A DNA stretch of 64,000 bases. Source: Verrucomicrobiota bacterium. GTDB taxonomy: Bacteria > Verrucomicrobiota > Verrucomicrobiia > JADLBR01. Positions within the stretch are counted from its first letter, which is position 1, and each line of letters opens with the position of its first letter. The stretch lies in assembly GCA_029560585.1 (NCBI GenBank), contig JAKQKQ010000038.1, forward strand, positions 23,254 through 87,253, read 5' to 3'. The translations under genes were made by a program, and so were the position numbers. Shown one piece after another: positions 8,859 through 16,631 of the stretch. The notes beneath the pieces are model-generated. The model saw nothing but the letters and a program-made list of their open reading frames with translations, was not told the origin of the DNA and did no database searches.

Positions 8859-8989
8859 GCGGCGGGGTTGTTTCCGGCGGCTTGGGTCCCGCTGCAGCGG
8901 GACCCACACCGGCACCGGCTATAGCCGCCCCGGCCTCCCGGGGCCGTGGCTCGCCGGGGCCGGCGCCGCCGCCAGAACAACCCCGCCGC
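8859..8989 (+). ncRNA. Candidate structured RNA downstream of IS110 transposase
   Basis: A perfect 14-bp inverted repeat, GCGGCGGGGTTGTT (8859-8872) and AACAACCCCGCCGC (8976-8989), encloses 103 bp that include a perfect 22-bp palindrome at 8884-8905 (arm GGGTCCCGCTG) and further GC-rich arms. It starts 25 bp after the transposase stop. IS1111-type members of the IS110 family encode a guide (bridge/seek) RNA in the non-coding region next to the transposase gene, and the position and folding fit such an RNA. The assignment is inference. The rest of 8990-9266 shows nothing recognisable. Confidence 0.45.
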
Positions 8990-9266
8990 TCGCCAACCCC
9001 TTGGAATGGGGCGCGCCCGCCAGCGGCCTTGGGTCGGACACGACCCGATTTGTAGATTGGGCGCGCCTTGTTCCTCTCGCCGATGATCGCATAGATCATG
9101 TTGCACTCCGAAATGCCCGATGCGGCCGCGGATGTGCGGATAGCAGGTTGAGCCCGGCAACCCCGGTGCCTGCGAGAGGAGACGTTCCTTGGCTACCAGC
9201 CCAACACCCAAGCCCCTTCTAATCCTATGAAATGAAAACACACGCGCTCACTTGACAACCCCCATA

Positions 9267-9289
9267 GCAGGCCGCCTGTGTCAGGCGGC
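9267..9289 (+). repeat. REP palindrome upstream of RAYT
   Basis: GCAG (9267-9270) followed by the perfect palindrome GCCGCCTGTGTCAGGCGGC (9271-9289). It lies 60 bp before the RAYT start codon and is the left flank of the RAYT unit. Confidence 0.85.
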
Positions 9290-9349
9290 GGATCGGTTGC
9301 GTGGGATTTGTCTTGCCTTCGACCGGTCGCGCCTGAAATCCTCAACCGC

Positions 9350-9805
9350 ATGGCCAGACCACCGCGTGTGCCGGTGTGGCTGCCGTGGGATCAGCCCGTC
9401 ATTTACTTCGTGACGCTTGGCGTTGCCGGGCGTCGGCGCGTGCTCCACAACGCGGGGGCATGGGACGCATGCCGCCATACGCTGGATCTACTGGACCGGT
9501 GGCAGACTCTCGCATGCACCTTCATGCCCGACCATGGCCACTTTCTGGTGGCACCCGTCTGGAACAGGGATGAGCCGCTCGGTCAGTGGATGAAATGGTC
9601 CAAGCGATGGTTCCGCGAGTCCAATCCCCACGAATGGGAGTGGCAGGAGGGCGGATTCGACCGGCTCTTGCGCGGGTTTGAAAGCGCCGAGGAGAAATGG
9701 CGGTACATCCGGGAGAATCCCGTGCGAGCGGGATTGGTTTCACACTGGAGCGAGTGGCCGTACTCCTTCGGATTTGGCACAGAGAATTGCAGGCCGCCTC
9801 TGTGA
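9350..9805 (+). CDS. REP-associated tyrosine transposase (RAYT, Y1 family)
   Basis: 151 residues. It has the Y1_Tnp signatures of the IS200/IS605-like RAYT group: FVTLGVAGRRRVL near the N-terminus, the metal-binding HxH motif in FMPDHGHFLV (HGH rather than the commoner HVH), the W-rich KWSKRWFR helix, and the catalytic tyrosine in EKWRYIRENPVRAGLV. RAYTs are single-copy nucleases that recognise and cleave REP hairpins next to a GTAG-like tetranucleotide. REPs flank the gene on both sides, and its TGA stop (9803-9805) lies inside the downstream REP hairpin, so gene and REP form one unit. An earlier in-frame start at 9278 would add 24 non-conserved residues and is rejected. Confidence 0.88.
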   Translation: MARPPRVPVWLPWDQPVIYFVTLGVAGRRRVLHNAGAWDACRHTLDLLDRWQTLACTFMPDHGHFLVAPVWNRDEPLGQWMKWSKRWFRESNPHEWEWQEGGFDRLLRGFESAEEKWRYIRENPVRAGLVSHWSEWPYSFGFGTENCRPPL

Positions 9806-9894
9806 GGCGGTGGCGAGTCATCGGGTGGCGTCTGACACGGACGCCCCACAAGATTAGCCGAGGGGAAGGTCGGCGTCTCGCAGAGACGCCCCAC
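9789..9894 (+). repeat. REP cluster downstream of RAYT
   Basis: Three palindromes: GCAG plus GCCGCCTCTGTGAGGCGGT (9789-9811), GGCGTCTGACACGGACGCC plus CCAC (9827-9849), and GGCGTCTCGCAGAGACGCC plus CCAC (9872-9894). The tetranucleotides are GCAG or GTGG (CCAC complement) rather than GTAG. The first contains the RAYT stop codon. Confidence 0.85.
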
Positions 9895-9934
9895 AGATCC
9901 TGTTGCAGGGCCCGGTCGAAACGGGGGCGTGGGA

Positions 9935-10948
9935 TCAGCCCTGTTTTTTGCCCTTGTAGCGCTCCATAGCGGGGCCGGAGTGTTTTTCGGCCAGCTCGAT
10001 GAGGCGGTCGCGCTCGGCGGCGGCCATGCCCGTGAATCCCCGGAGGACGGAGGTGTTTTCCGCGACCTCCTCGGTGCTCGTGCAGCCGCTGACGAGCGCC
10101 GCTATGGGCAGAGAGTAAACGTATTCGTGCATCTGGCGGGGCGTGACACCGGATGTAGTGAGCGGGGCGGGGCGGGGCTCCTTTCCGAATCCGCCACGGC
10201 CGGTCATCTGACCGTACGCCATGGTTTTCATGGCGAGAATGCCGTATTTCCGCTCCACGAGCCTGGGCAGGACATTGATGGTGAAGGACTCGTGGTGGGG
10301 ATCGCACAGGTTGATGGGCATCTGGCAGGTATCGAGGTCGATGCCGCGGGAGGCCAGCGCCTCGAGCATCCTGAGATGCGCGCGATAGTCGACGTGGCCC
10401 GTGAAGCCAATGTATTTCACTTTGCCGGATTCCTTGGCCTTGAGAAAGACGTCGAGGACGCCGTCGCGGATGCGGTCATCGACGTCTTTCGGTGACTCGA
10501 TCATGTGGATCTGCCAGAGGTCGAGGTAATCGCATTTCATGCGCGAAAGGGCCTCGTCCAATTGTCTGGACGCCTCGGGGCCTGTCTTCAAAGCGCACTT
10601 GGTCATGATGAACGCGACGTCACGGTATTTTGGCGAAAGGAACAGCCCATAGCGTCGCTCGGCCTCACCCTTGCCATAGTTGTAGGCGTTATCGAAGAAT
10701 CGGCAGCCCATCTCGAGAGCCTTCTCGATGATGGCCTGTGATTCCGCCTCGGTGCGGTCTTTCTCCACGTGATGGCCCCCGAGGCAGAAGGCCGTGACGC
10801 TTGTGCCGGTTTTGCCGAGCGCGCGCTGCGGGAGCAGGGTGCCAAGGCGGTCGGATGTCGGCGTGGCCGAGTGGGTCGGGGTCTGGGCGAGGGCGGCACC
10901 GGCCGTGGCCGCGCCGAGCGTAGCTAGGAACGCGCGTCGATTGAGCAT
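9935..10948 (-). CDS. Tat-exported aldo/keto reductase
   Basis: 337 residues from the ATG at 10948, which has GGAGGTTCC directly upstream; longer in-frame starts lack support. The N-terminus carries the Tat motif NRRAFLATLG and a hydrophobic region. The body matches the aldo/keto reductase TIM barrel: FFDNAYNYGKGEAERRYG holds the active-site Asp/Tyr, KCALKTG the Lys, and DLWQIHMI the His. These enzymes reduce or oxidise carbonyl/hydroxyl groups with NAD(P). Exported AKRs with Tat signals are common in planctomycetes and verrucomicrobia. It faces the REP cluster and is monocistronic. Confidence 0.9.
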   Translation of the reverse strand: MLNRRAFLATLGAATAGAALAQTPTHSATPTSDRLGTLLPQRALGKTGTSVTAFCLGGHHVEKDRTEAESQAIIEKALEMGCRFFDNAYNYGKGEAERRYGLFLSPKYRDVAFIMTKCALKTGPEASRQLDEALSRMKCDYLDLWQIHMIESPKDVDDRIRDGVLDVFLKAKESGKVKYIGFTGHVDYRAHLRMLEALASRGIDLDTCQMPINLCDPHHESFTINVLPRLVERKYGILAMKTMAYGQMTGRGGFGKEPRPAPLTTSGVTPRQMHEYVYSLPIAALVSGCTSTEEVAENTSVLRGFTGMAAAERDRLIELAEKHSGPAMERYKGKKQG

Positions 10949-11017
10949 GGAACCTCCGTGTGGATTTGTGGGAAAAGTGGACGGGTAAGACAACAAGTCA
11001 ACTGACCAATCTGCCGT

Positions 11018-11040
11018 CCGACCGGGTTGTTTTCGGTCGG
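11018..11040 (+). other. Hairpin between divergent AKR and clpS genes
   Basis: CCGACCG (11018-11024) and CGGTCGG (11034-11040) form a 7-bp stem with a nine-base T/G-rich loop in the 120-bp divergent intergenic region. Role unknown. Confidence 0.35.
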
Positions 11041-11068
11041 GCTGTCGGCTAGGGTGAGTTGAAGCAGG

Positions 11069-11389
11069 ATGGCAAAGCGACCGACGCCAGGGGTGGTCGA
11101 GACGCCCGTAGGTACGCCCGACATGAAGGTCCGCGAGGCCTTCGCCAAGGGCTGGGCGGTCATCGTGTGGAACGATCCCGTCAACCTGATGAGCTACGTG
11201 GTATTCGTTTTCATGAAGATATTGGGGTTCACGAAGGAGCAGGCGACCAAGCACATGCTCGAGGTGCACAATCGCGGCAAGAGTTGCGTGGCGATCGAGA
11301 CCCGGGAGAAGGCCGAGTTGTACCATCAGCAGATTCAGGCGCACGGCCTGACCGTGACAATCCAACCGGTTGACCATGAAAGCGAGTAG
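11069..11389 (+). CDS. clpS: ATP-dependent Clp protease adaptor ClpS
   Basis: 106 residues. The core holds the ClpS hallmarks: VIVWNDPVNLMSYVV (the Asn/Asp that bind the N-degron amino group), the hydrophobic pocket region, TKHMLEVHNRGKS and a final VTIQP strand. ClpS binds the ClpA or ClpC N-domain and delivers N-end-rule substrates. The first 25 residues form the usual flexible tail. Its stop region overlaps the start of the next gene, so the two are translationally coupled. Confidence 0.93.
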   Translation: MAKRPTPGVVETPVGTPDMKVREAFAKGWAVIVWNDPVNLMSYVVFVFMKILGFTKEQATKHMLEVHNRGKSCVAIETREKAELYHQQIQAHGLTVTIQPVDHESE

Positions 11390-11915
11390 GGACGGCGACC
11401 GGATCGTCCTTGCGCTAGGCGGCGGGGAGGCATTGATATTGCGCTGGGCGCTTGTCTCGCTTGTGGCGGCCTACCGGGTGCCGCCGGGCCAGATCGATCC
11501 GCGGATCGCTGCCGTCTGGTATTCGAGACGGGGTTGCCAGACCGCGAAGATGTCCGAGGAGGACGCTGGCGAGTGGGTGCGCCAGATCCATGCATTCAAG
11601 AGCGAGAACCTGGCGTTAATCGAGGCATGGCTGGGTCAGTTGGCGAAGAAGCCGGGGCGGCGGATCGAGTTGGTATTGACGGTGGATCAGGCCGAGGCCT
11701 TCGTGCGCGTCTTGAATGATCATCGATTGCGGGCCGCGGCGGAACACGAGATCGGTCAGGAGGAGATGGATATTAGGGATCCTGGGCCCATGGAGCGGCT
11801 TGGTCCAGAGCGGCAGACGGCGCTGGTGGAGATTCATTTTTTTGCGTGGGCCATCGAGGAGATTCTTCGCCAGATCGCGCCGGATGCCGCGGGCTGGGGG
11901 GCCGGAAGCGAGTGA
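11376..11915 (+). CDS. DUF2017-like protein coupled to clpS
   Basis: 179 residues from the ATG at 11376, which overlaps the end of clpS by 14 bases (an in-frame TTG at 11370 is also possible). It is predicted to be helical and soluble, with blocks ALILRWALVSLVAAYR, RVLNDHRLRAAAEHEI and a C-terminal helix LVEIHFFAWAIEEILRQIA. Its length and its position right after clpS recall the DUF2017 family, which sits next to clpS in Actinobacteria. This link is from gene context and overall pattern, not a firm motif. Confidence 0.6.
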   Translation: MKASRDGDRIVLALGGGEALILRWALVSLVAAYRVPPGQIDPRIAAVWYSRRGCQTAKMSEEDAGEWVRQIHAFKSENLALIEAWLGQLAKKPGRRIELVLTVDQAEAFVRVLNDHRLRAAAEHEIGQEEMDIRDPGPMERLGPERQTALVEIHFFAWAIEEILRQIAPDAAGWGAGSE

Positions 11916-12013
11916 TTGATCTCCCGGGGTGGCGGCCCGCGGGACCGCGGGAGCGGGATTGCCTCCCCGAGGGATTCCACCTAAACAGAGTCCCACGAAG
12001 GAGAAGGTATCCC

Positions 12014-13120
12014 ATGGGCGAGCAGTTTAGTCGGAGAAGTTTCATGAGTCTGGCGTCAGGTCTCGGGGCGGTGGTGGCCGCGTTGCGCGAGGGGCGGGCC
12101 TCGGCACAGGCGGCGGGGGGGAAGGTCACGGTGGCCCTCGTGGGCTGCGCGCACATCCACACCCCGGGATTCGTGAAATTGCTGAAGGGGAGGGAAGACG
12201 TGGCGGTCAAATGGGTCTGGGACCACGATGCGGCGCGCGCGGAGAAGCGCGCCGGCGAACTCGGTGCCCAGGTCGCGAAGGTCGTTGATCAGGTGTGGTC
12301 CGACGGGGAAGTGCGGGCCGTGGTGATCTGTTCCGAAACCGACCGGCACCGTGACCTGGTGCTTGCGGCGGCGAAGGCGGGCAAGCACATGTTTGCCGAA
12401 AAACCTCTCGGCATTACCGCCACCGAGAGCCGCGAGATGGTGACGGCCATCGAGAGGGCCGGCGTGCTGTTCACGACCGGGTACTTCATGCGGACCGTTC
12501 CTGAACATCTATTCCTCAAAGAGCAGATAGCGGCGGGCGTGTTCGGGACCATCACGCGCGCGGAGGCCTGGAATTGTCACGCGGGTGCGCTCAAGGGGTG
12601 GTTCGACACGGAATGGCGTTGGATGGCCGATCCGAAGGTGGCCGGTGTCGGCGGCTTCGGCGATCTCGGGACCCATTCGTTGGACATCCTGATGTGGCTG
12701 CTTGGCGGCATCGATTCGGTGGTGGCAGACATTCGCGCAGTCGTGAAGAAATATCCCGAATGCGACGAGACCGGTCAGGCGCTGATCCGATTCAAGTCGG
12801 GCGCGACGGGTTCCCTGACGGCCGGTTGGGTGGATGTCGCGAATCCCGTGACTCTGATGATTGCTGGCACCGAGGCGCACGCGGCATTGGTCAACGGCCA
12901 GCTCTTGTTCAAGTGCGACAAGGTCAAGGGGGCCGAAGGCAAGACGCCCTGGGCGCAGCTGCCAGAAAAGCAGCCGCTTCCACTTCACCAATTCATCGAT
13001 GCCGTTGCGGGTGCAAAGGATCGGGCACTGGTCACCCCGCGAGAGGCCGCGGACCGGGTCGCCGCCATGGAGGCCATGTACCGGGCCGCGCGCGAGGGAG
13101 GCTGGACGAAGGTGGGGTAG
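12014..13120 (+). CDS. Tat-exported Gfo/Idh/MocA family oxidoreductase
   Basis: 368 residues; the ATG at 12014 is preceded by AAGGAGAAGG. Tat motif SRRSFM, then an Ala-rich hydrophobic region ending near SAQA. The NAD(P)-binding Rossmann part begins VALVGCAHIHTPGF, with HMFAEKPLG (the EKP motif) at about residue 125 and the second-domain signature GDLGTHSLDILMWLLGG at about 215. Family members act on sugars, inositols and related polyols. The fingerprint CAHIHTP is unusual compared with GxGxxG. Substrate unknown. Confidence 0.9.
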   Translation: MGEQFSRRSFMSLASGLGAVVAALREGRASAQAAGGKVTVALVGCAHIHTPGFVKLLKGREDVAVKWVWDHDAARAEKRAGELGAQVAKVVDQVWSDGEVRAVVICSETDRHRDLVLAAAKAGKHMFAEKPLGITATESREMVTAIERAGVLFTTGYFMRTVPEHLFLKEQIAAGVFGTITRAEAWNCHAGALKGWFDTEWRWMADPKVAGVGGFGDLGTHSLDILMWLLGGIDSVVADIRAVVKKYPECDETGQALIRFKSGATGSLTAGWVDVANPVTLMIAGTEAHAALVNGQLLFKCDKVKGAEGKTPWAQLPEKQPLPLHQFIDAVAGAKDRALVTPREAADRVAAMEAMYRAAREGGWTKVG

Positions 13121-13230
13121 GCCCAATACCGTTCACCTTGCAGGGAAAGTGGCATCGGCGTCCCGCCGATGAGCCATCAGGGTCCACATGGCCGGGACGG
13201 CCATGCCACTCATGTGAACAGCATCGGGGC

Positions 13231-13459
13231 TTAGCCCGGATATTTCACAGCCTGCCGGCTGTGAAATTCCGGGCTCTGGGAAAACCGCGCCATGAAAGCC
13301 ATTTATTGGGAAAGGTCAGGCAAAGACTGAGATTTTTCGCGGTTGCAGCGTGTGTTTCGCGGACCGGTGGTCCCGGACCCTTCAAAATCGCGTCTTTCGG
13401 AGCGCGGTTTTCCTTTGAGCCTGCATATTTCACGCGGAAGCGTGAAATTTGCAGGCTAG
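13231..13459 (+). repeat. Paired-hairpin CTAG element, copy 1
   Basis: The left hairpin at 13233-13275 (arm AGCCCGGATATTTCACAGCC) is preceded by TTAG. AAAACCGCG lies at 13281-13289, a core of 113 bp at 13290-13402, CGCGGTTTT at 13403-13411, and the right hairpin at 13418-13457 (arm AGCCTGCATATTTCACGC). CTAG occupies 13456-13459. Both ends match the element at 27013-27246 in reverse orientation (shared CTCTGG.AAAACCGCGCCAT at one side and GAGCGCGGTTTTCCTTTGAG at the other), while the cores look unrelated. The region 13121-13230 before it holds only a short imperfect palindromic sequence around GGCATCGGCGTCCCGCC. Confidence 0.8.
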
Positions 13460-13487
13460 GCCCCATGCCGCCGCGGGCGGCGAAAAT

Positions 13488-13549
13488 GGCAGGTGGCGGC
13501 GAGCGTGAGCGAAAGGAGGGAAGGCTTGCTCACGATCGCCGCCACTGCC
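13488..13549 (+). other. Long hairpin upstream of the leuB-like gene
   Basis: The left arm at 13488-13510 (starts GGCAGGTGGCGGCGA) pairs with the right arm at 13528-13549 (ends TCGCCGCCACTGCC), giving about 22 bp with one mismatch and one bulge around a 17-base loop. It lies 105 bp before the next start codon. It may be an attenuator, a terminator for upstream transcripts, or another repeat; no T-tract follows. Confidence 0.4.
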
Positions 13550-13653
13550 TGTGGCCAGTGTGCAGATAGGGCCCGGTGCGCTGCCGCCCACTTTTTCGGG
13601 CAAACGGATTTTCCTTCTACTCTTGGCGGGGTTTCCCTATGCGAGAAGGTTCT

Positions 13654-14724
13654 ATGAGCGCACGTCAATACAAGATTGCGGTGATCCCGGGCGATGGCAC
13701 TGGACCCGAGGTCACGCGGGAGGCAGTGAAGGTGCTCAAGGCCGCCGCGACGAAGTTCGGCTTCAAGCTGGAATTCAGCGACTATGACTTTGGCGGTGAG
13801 CGCTATATGAAAACCGGCGAGGTGCTGCCGGACAGCGCCATCGGGGAGATGCGCAAGCACGACTCAATCCTCCTGGGGGCTATCGGGCACCCGGAGGTCA
13901 AGCCCGGCATCCTGGAGAAGGGTATTTTGCTGCGCCTGCGTTTTGAGCTGGACCAGTATATCAATCTGCGGCCGGTGAAGCTGTTCCCGGGCGTGGAGAC
14001 GCCGTTGAAGGACAAGGGTCCGGAGCATATCGATTACGTCGTGGTCCGCGAAAACAGCGGTGACGTCTACACGGGCACCGGCGGCATCGCCATGAAGGGC
14101 ACGCCCCACGAAGTCGCGATCCAGAATATGATCTACAACCGGTTCCAGGTGGATCGGTGCCTGCGCTACGCCTTCGAGTACACCCGGAAGCGCAACAGGC
14201 GCAAGACGCTCGCACTTTGCGGAAAGACCAATGTGCTCACCTACGTTTTCGACCTGTGGGAGCGGGCATTCCACGAGATGGGCGAGAAAGAATTCTCCGA
14301 TATCAAGCGCGACTACTATCACGTCGACGCGACCTGCATGTGGATGGTCAAGAACCCCGAGTGGTTTGACGTCATCGTGACCGGCAACATGTTCGGGGAC
14401 ATCATCACCGACCTTGGCGCCATCACGCAGGGCGGCATGGGCATCGCGGCGGGCGGCAACATCAATCCGAACGGCGTGAGCATGTTTGAGCCGATCGGCG
14501 GTTCCGCGCCAAAATACACTGGCAAGAATGTCATCAATCCCCTCGCGGCGATATGCGCGGGCCAGATGATGCTGGAGACGCTCGGCGAAGCCAAGGCGGG
14601 CGCCGCCATCGAGGCTGCCGTGATGGAGGTGACGGGCAAGAAGCTCAAGAGCCTCGCGGCTGGCAAGATGGGGTATGGCACCACCGAGGTAGGGGACATG
14701 GTCGCGGAACGGGTGGCCAAATAG
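13654..14724 (+). CDS. leuB: 3-isopropylmalate/isocitrate dehydrogenase family protein
   Basis: 356 residues; the ATG at 13654 has GAGAAGG upstream. The beta-decarboxylating dehydrogenase family pattern is present: [13 protein letters not shown] at the N-terminus, [31 protein letters not shown], and the metal-binding [12 protein letters not shown]. The substrate-loop sequence [10 protein letters not shown] and the 356-residue length fit LeuB, which oxidatively decarboxylates 3-isopropylmalate in leucine synthesis. Tartrate- or homoisocitrate-type enzymes share these motifs. No leuC or leuD is nearby, so the specific role is not certain. Confidence 0.85.
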   Translation: MSARQYKIAVIPGDGTGPEVTREAVKVLKAAATKFGFKLEFSDYDFGGERYMKTGEVLPDSAIGEMRKHDSILLGAIGHPEVKPGILEKGILLRLRFELDQYINLRPVKLFPGVETPLKDKGPEHIDYVVVRENSGDVYTGTGGIAMKGTPHEVAIQNMIYNRFQVDRCLRYAFEYTRKRNRRKTLALCGKTNVLTYVFDLWERAFHEMGEKEFSDIKRDYYHVDATCMWMVKNPEWFDVIVTGNMFGDIITDLGAITQGGMGIAAGGNINPNGVSMFEPIGGSAPKYTGKNVINPLAAICAGQMMLETLGEAKAGAAIEAAVMEVTGKKLKSLAAGKMGYGTTEVGDMVAERVAK

Positions 14725-14800
14725 CGGTCGCCTTGCGCACGGGGGGGACGCCGGCCTGGGCGTCCGCGATTCATCCGCGTTCCGTGGCCAACGCGGCCCG

Positions 14801-14886
14801 TGAGGCGAGCGTGTCTCAAAACCTCTGAACCGTGCCGCCTGGCACAGGCGGCCTACAAATTTTGTAGGGCATCTCTGCGAGATGCC
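14801..14886 (+). repeat. REP doublet with conserved flank
   Basis: GCCGCCTGGCACAGGCGGC plus CTAC (14834-14856) faces GTAG plus GGCATCTCTGCGAGATGCC (14864-14886), with AAATTTT between. Bases 14801-14870 nearly match the reverse complement of 26610-26679, including the flank around TGTCTCAAAACCTCTGAAC. The rest of the gene-free stretch 14725-15175 holds a low-complexity run near 14945-14985 (TTGGGTGTTCCGTGTTGGGC) and nothing else recognisable. Confidence 0.85.
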
Positions 14887-15175
14887 GTGCATTGTCGCGC
14901 GCCGCACACCATTGGAAGTCCTCTCTATCATCAGATGGGCATTGATTGTTGGGTGTTCCGTGTTGGGCGTTTGAGTTTTGAGACAGCCTCAGGCCGCGGG
15001 CCCTCCCGCTGGAGACAGGCGGTGCGTTCCGGCATTGGCGCTCGAAGACATTTCTTGGCCGGTTGTTAGGCAAAGGCAGCGCAATGGCTTTGCGGTCATG
15101 CCATCATGCGGCACAACCTGGATGTGGGTCATGGGATTGACCTGCGGGATGCGCTCTCGCAACATGCTGGTCCCT

Positions 15176-16576
15176 ATGAACACGCCCCATCTTTCCCGAA
15201 GGAGTTTTATCAAGGCCGCGAGCGCGATAGTCGGGATGCCCGCGATCATCCCGGCGGGCTGTGCGCCGGCTGCGTCGCGGAAGGCTGTCCGTCGCCCTGC
15301 GCCGTCGGACAAGATCCGCTTGGCGTGCATAGGGTTTGGGACGATAGCGCACAGCACGGGCAGGCAATTCCTAAACAATGACCGCGTGCAGGTGGTGGCG
15401 GTCTGCGACGTGAATCGCCTTTCCGGGCACTATGGCTACCAGGGTGAACTGGAGGGGGGGCGGGAATATGGCAAGCGGATCGTCAACGAGTATTATGCGA
15501 AGAAGGCGGGCAAGGATCCGGCGACGGCCAATTATTGCGACACGTGCGAGGATTTCCGGGAGGTCCTGGCGCGCGACGATATCGATGCGGTGAACATTTC
15601 AACGCCGGACCACTGGCACGCGGTGATAGCGATCGCCGCGGCGAAGGCGGGCAAGCACATCTACTGCCAGAAACCTATGTCCCTGACGGTTGCGCACGGC
15701 CGCGCGATGGTGGATGCCGTGAATGGCGCCGGCGTTACCTTCCAGGTGGGCTCCCAGCAGCGCTCCAGCGTGCATTTTCGGAAGGCCTGCGAGCTGGTGC
15801 GGAATGGGGCGATTGGGAAGGTGCACACGGTGAGGGTCTTCTTGCCCGCGGGGCACAAGAACTGGAGCGGGCTCGGGGAGCGGCAGAACCCGGAGCCGGT
15901 GCCCGAGGGGTTCAACTGGGAGATGTGGCTGGGCCCGGCGCCCGCGCGCGAGTATCGGCCGGCACTGCACCCTCTCAACTGGCGGCACAACTATGACTAC
16001 TCGGGAGGCATGGTGACGGATTTCGGCGCCCACCATTTCGATATCATGCAGTGGGGTCTGGGAACCGACGACACCGGCCCCGTGCGCTTCTTCAACGGCA
16101 AGGCCGAATTCCTGCCCCCGGGCGCCCTGTACAACACCGCGACGAGTTTTTCGTTCGAGATGGAATACGCCAACGGGGCGCACGTGATCGTTTCGGTCGC
16201 CGACCCTAAGATGGGCGTTGGCGGCGTTCGTTTCGAGGGGGAGGGCGACAAGTGGATCTATTGCAGTCGCGGGATCCTGGAATCGAACCCGGAGACCATC
16301 CGGCGGATTCCGCCAAAGGATGGCGACGTGCGCCTCTACGAGAGCAACGACCACGAGGGGAACTTCGTCGATTGCATCTACACGGGCAAGCCGACGATCT
16401 GCCCAGTCGAGGTGGGGCACCGGAGCATCGCGATCGCCCATATCGGCAACATCCTGCTGCGGCTTGGCAAAAAGGAGCTGAAATGGGATCCCGCGAGGGA
16501 ACTATTTGTCGGCGACGCCGAGGCCGACAAGATGCTGACTCGCCCGTTGCGCGGGCCCTGGCAATTGGGGGCCTGA
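15176..16576 (+). CDS. Tat-exported Gfo/Idh/MocA family oxidoreductase
   Basis: 466 residues from the ATG at 15176, chosen because it places the Tat motif SRRSFIKAAS at the N-terminus; the Shine-Dalgarno sequence is weak. Rossmann segment IRLACIGFGTIAHSTG, then STPDHWHAV, HIYCQKPMSLTVAHG (with QKP where many members have EKP), and the second-domain motif VTDFGAHHFDIMQWGLG. It is longer than the paralogue at 12014 and belongs to the large PVC-type subgroup with Tat signals. Probably periplasmic sugar or polyol oxidoreduction. It is followed by the convergent methyltransferase gene. Confidence 0.9.
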   Translation: MNTPHLSRRSFIKAASAIVGMPAIIPAGCAPAASRKAVRRPAPSDKIRLACIGFGTIAHSTGRQFLNNDRVQVVAVCDVNRLSGHYGYQGELEGGREYGKRIVNEYYAKKAGKDPATANYCDTCEDFREVLARDDIDAVNISTPDHWHAVIAIAAAKAGKHIYCQKPMSLTVAHGRAMVDAVNGAGVTFQVGSQQRSSVHFRKACELVRNGAIGKVHTVRVFLPAGHKNWSGLGERQNPEPVPEGFNWEMWLGPAPAREYRPALHPLNWRHNYDYSGGMVTDFGAHHFDIMQWGLGTDDTGPVRFFNGKAEFLPPGALYNTATSFSFEMEYANGAHVIVSVADPKMGVGGVRFEGEGDKWIYCSRGILESNPETIRRIPPKDGDVRLYESNDHEGNFVDCIYTGKPTICPVEVGHRSIAIAHIGNILLRLGKKELKWDPARELFVGDAEADKMLTRPLRGPWQLGA

Positions 16577-16631
16577 TCCGCGGGGCGCTGAGCCAAGATC
16601 GGTGTCGGGCGTTTCTTGGCGCGACCCGGGC

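Noticed and set aside
7599..9894. Possible CRISPR array from repeated palindromes
   Set aside because: The repeats are palindromic REPs in irregular spacing and mixed orientation, with no uniform spacers or cas genes.
13436..13439. attC-type integron sites in the paired-hairpin elements
   Set aside because: The hairpins lack the RYYYAAC/GTTRRRY core sites of attC and no integrase gene is present.
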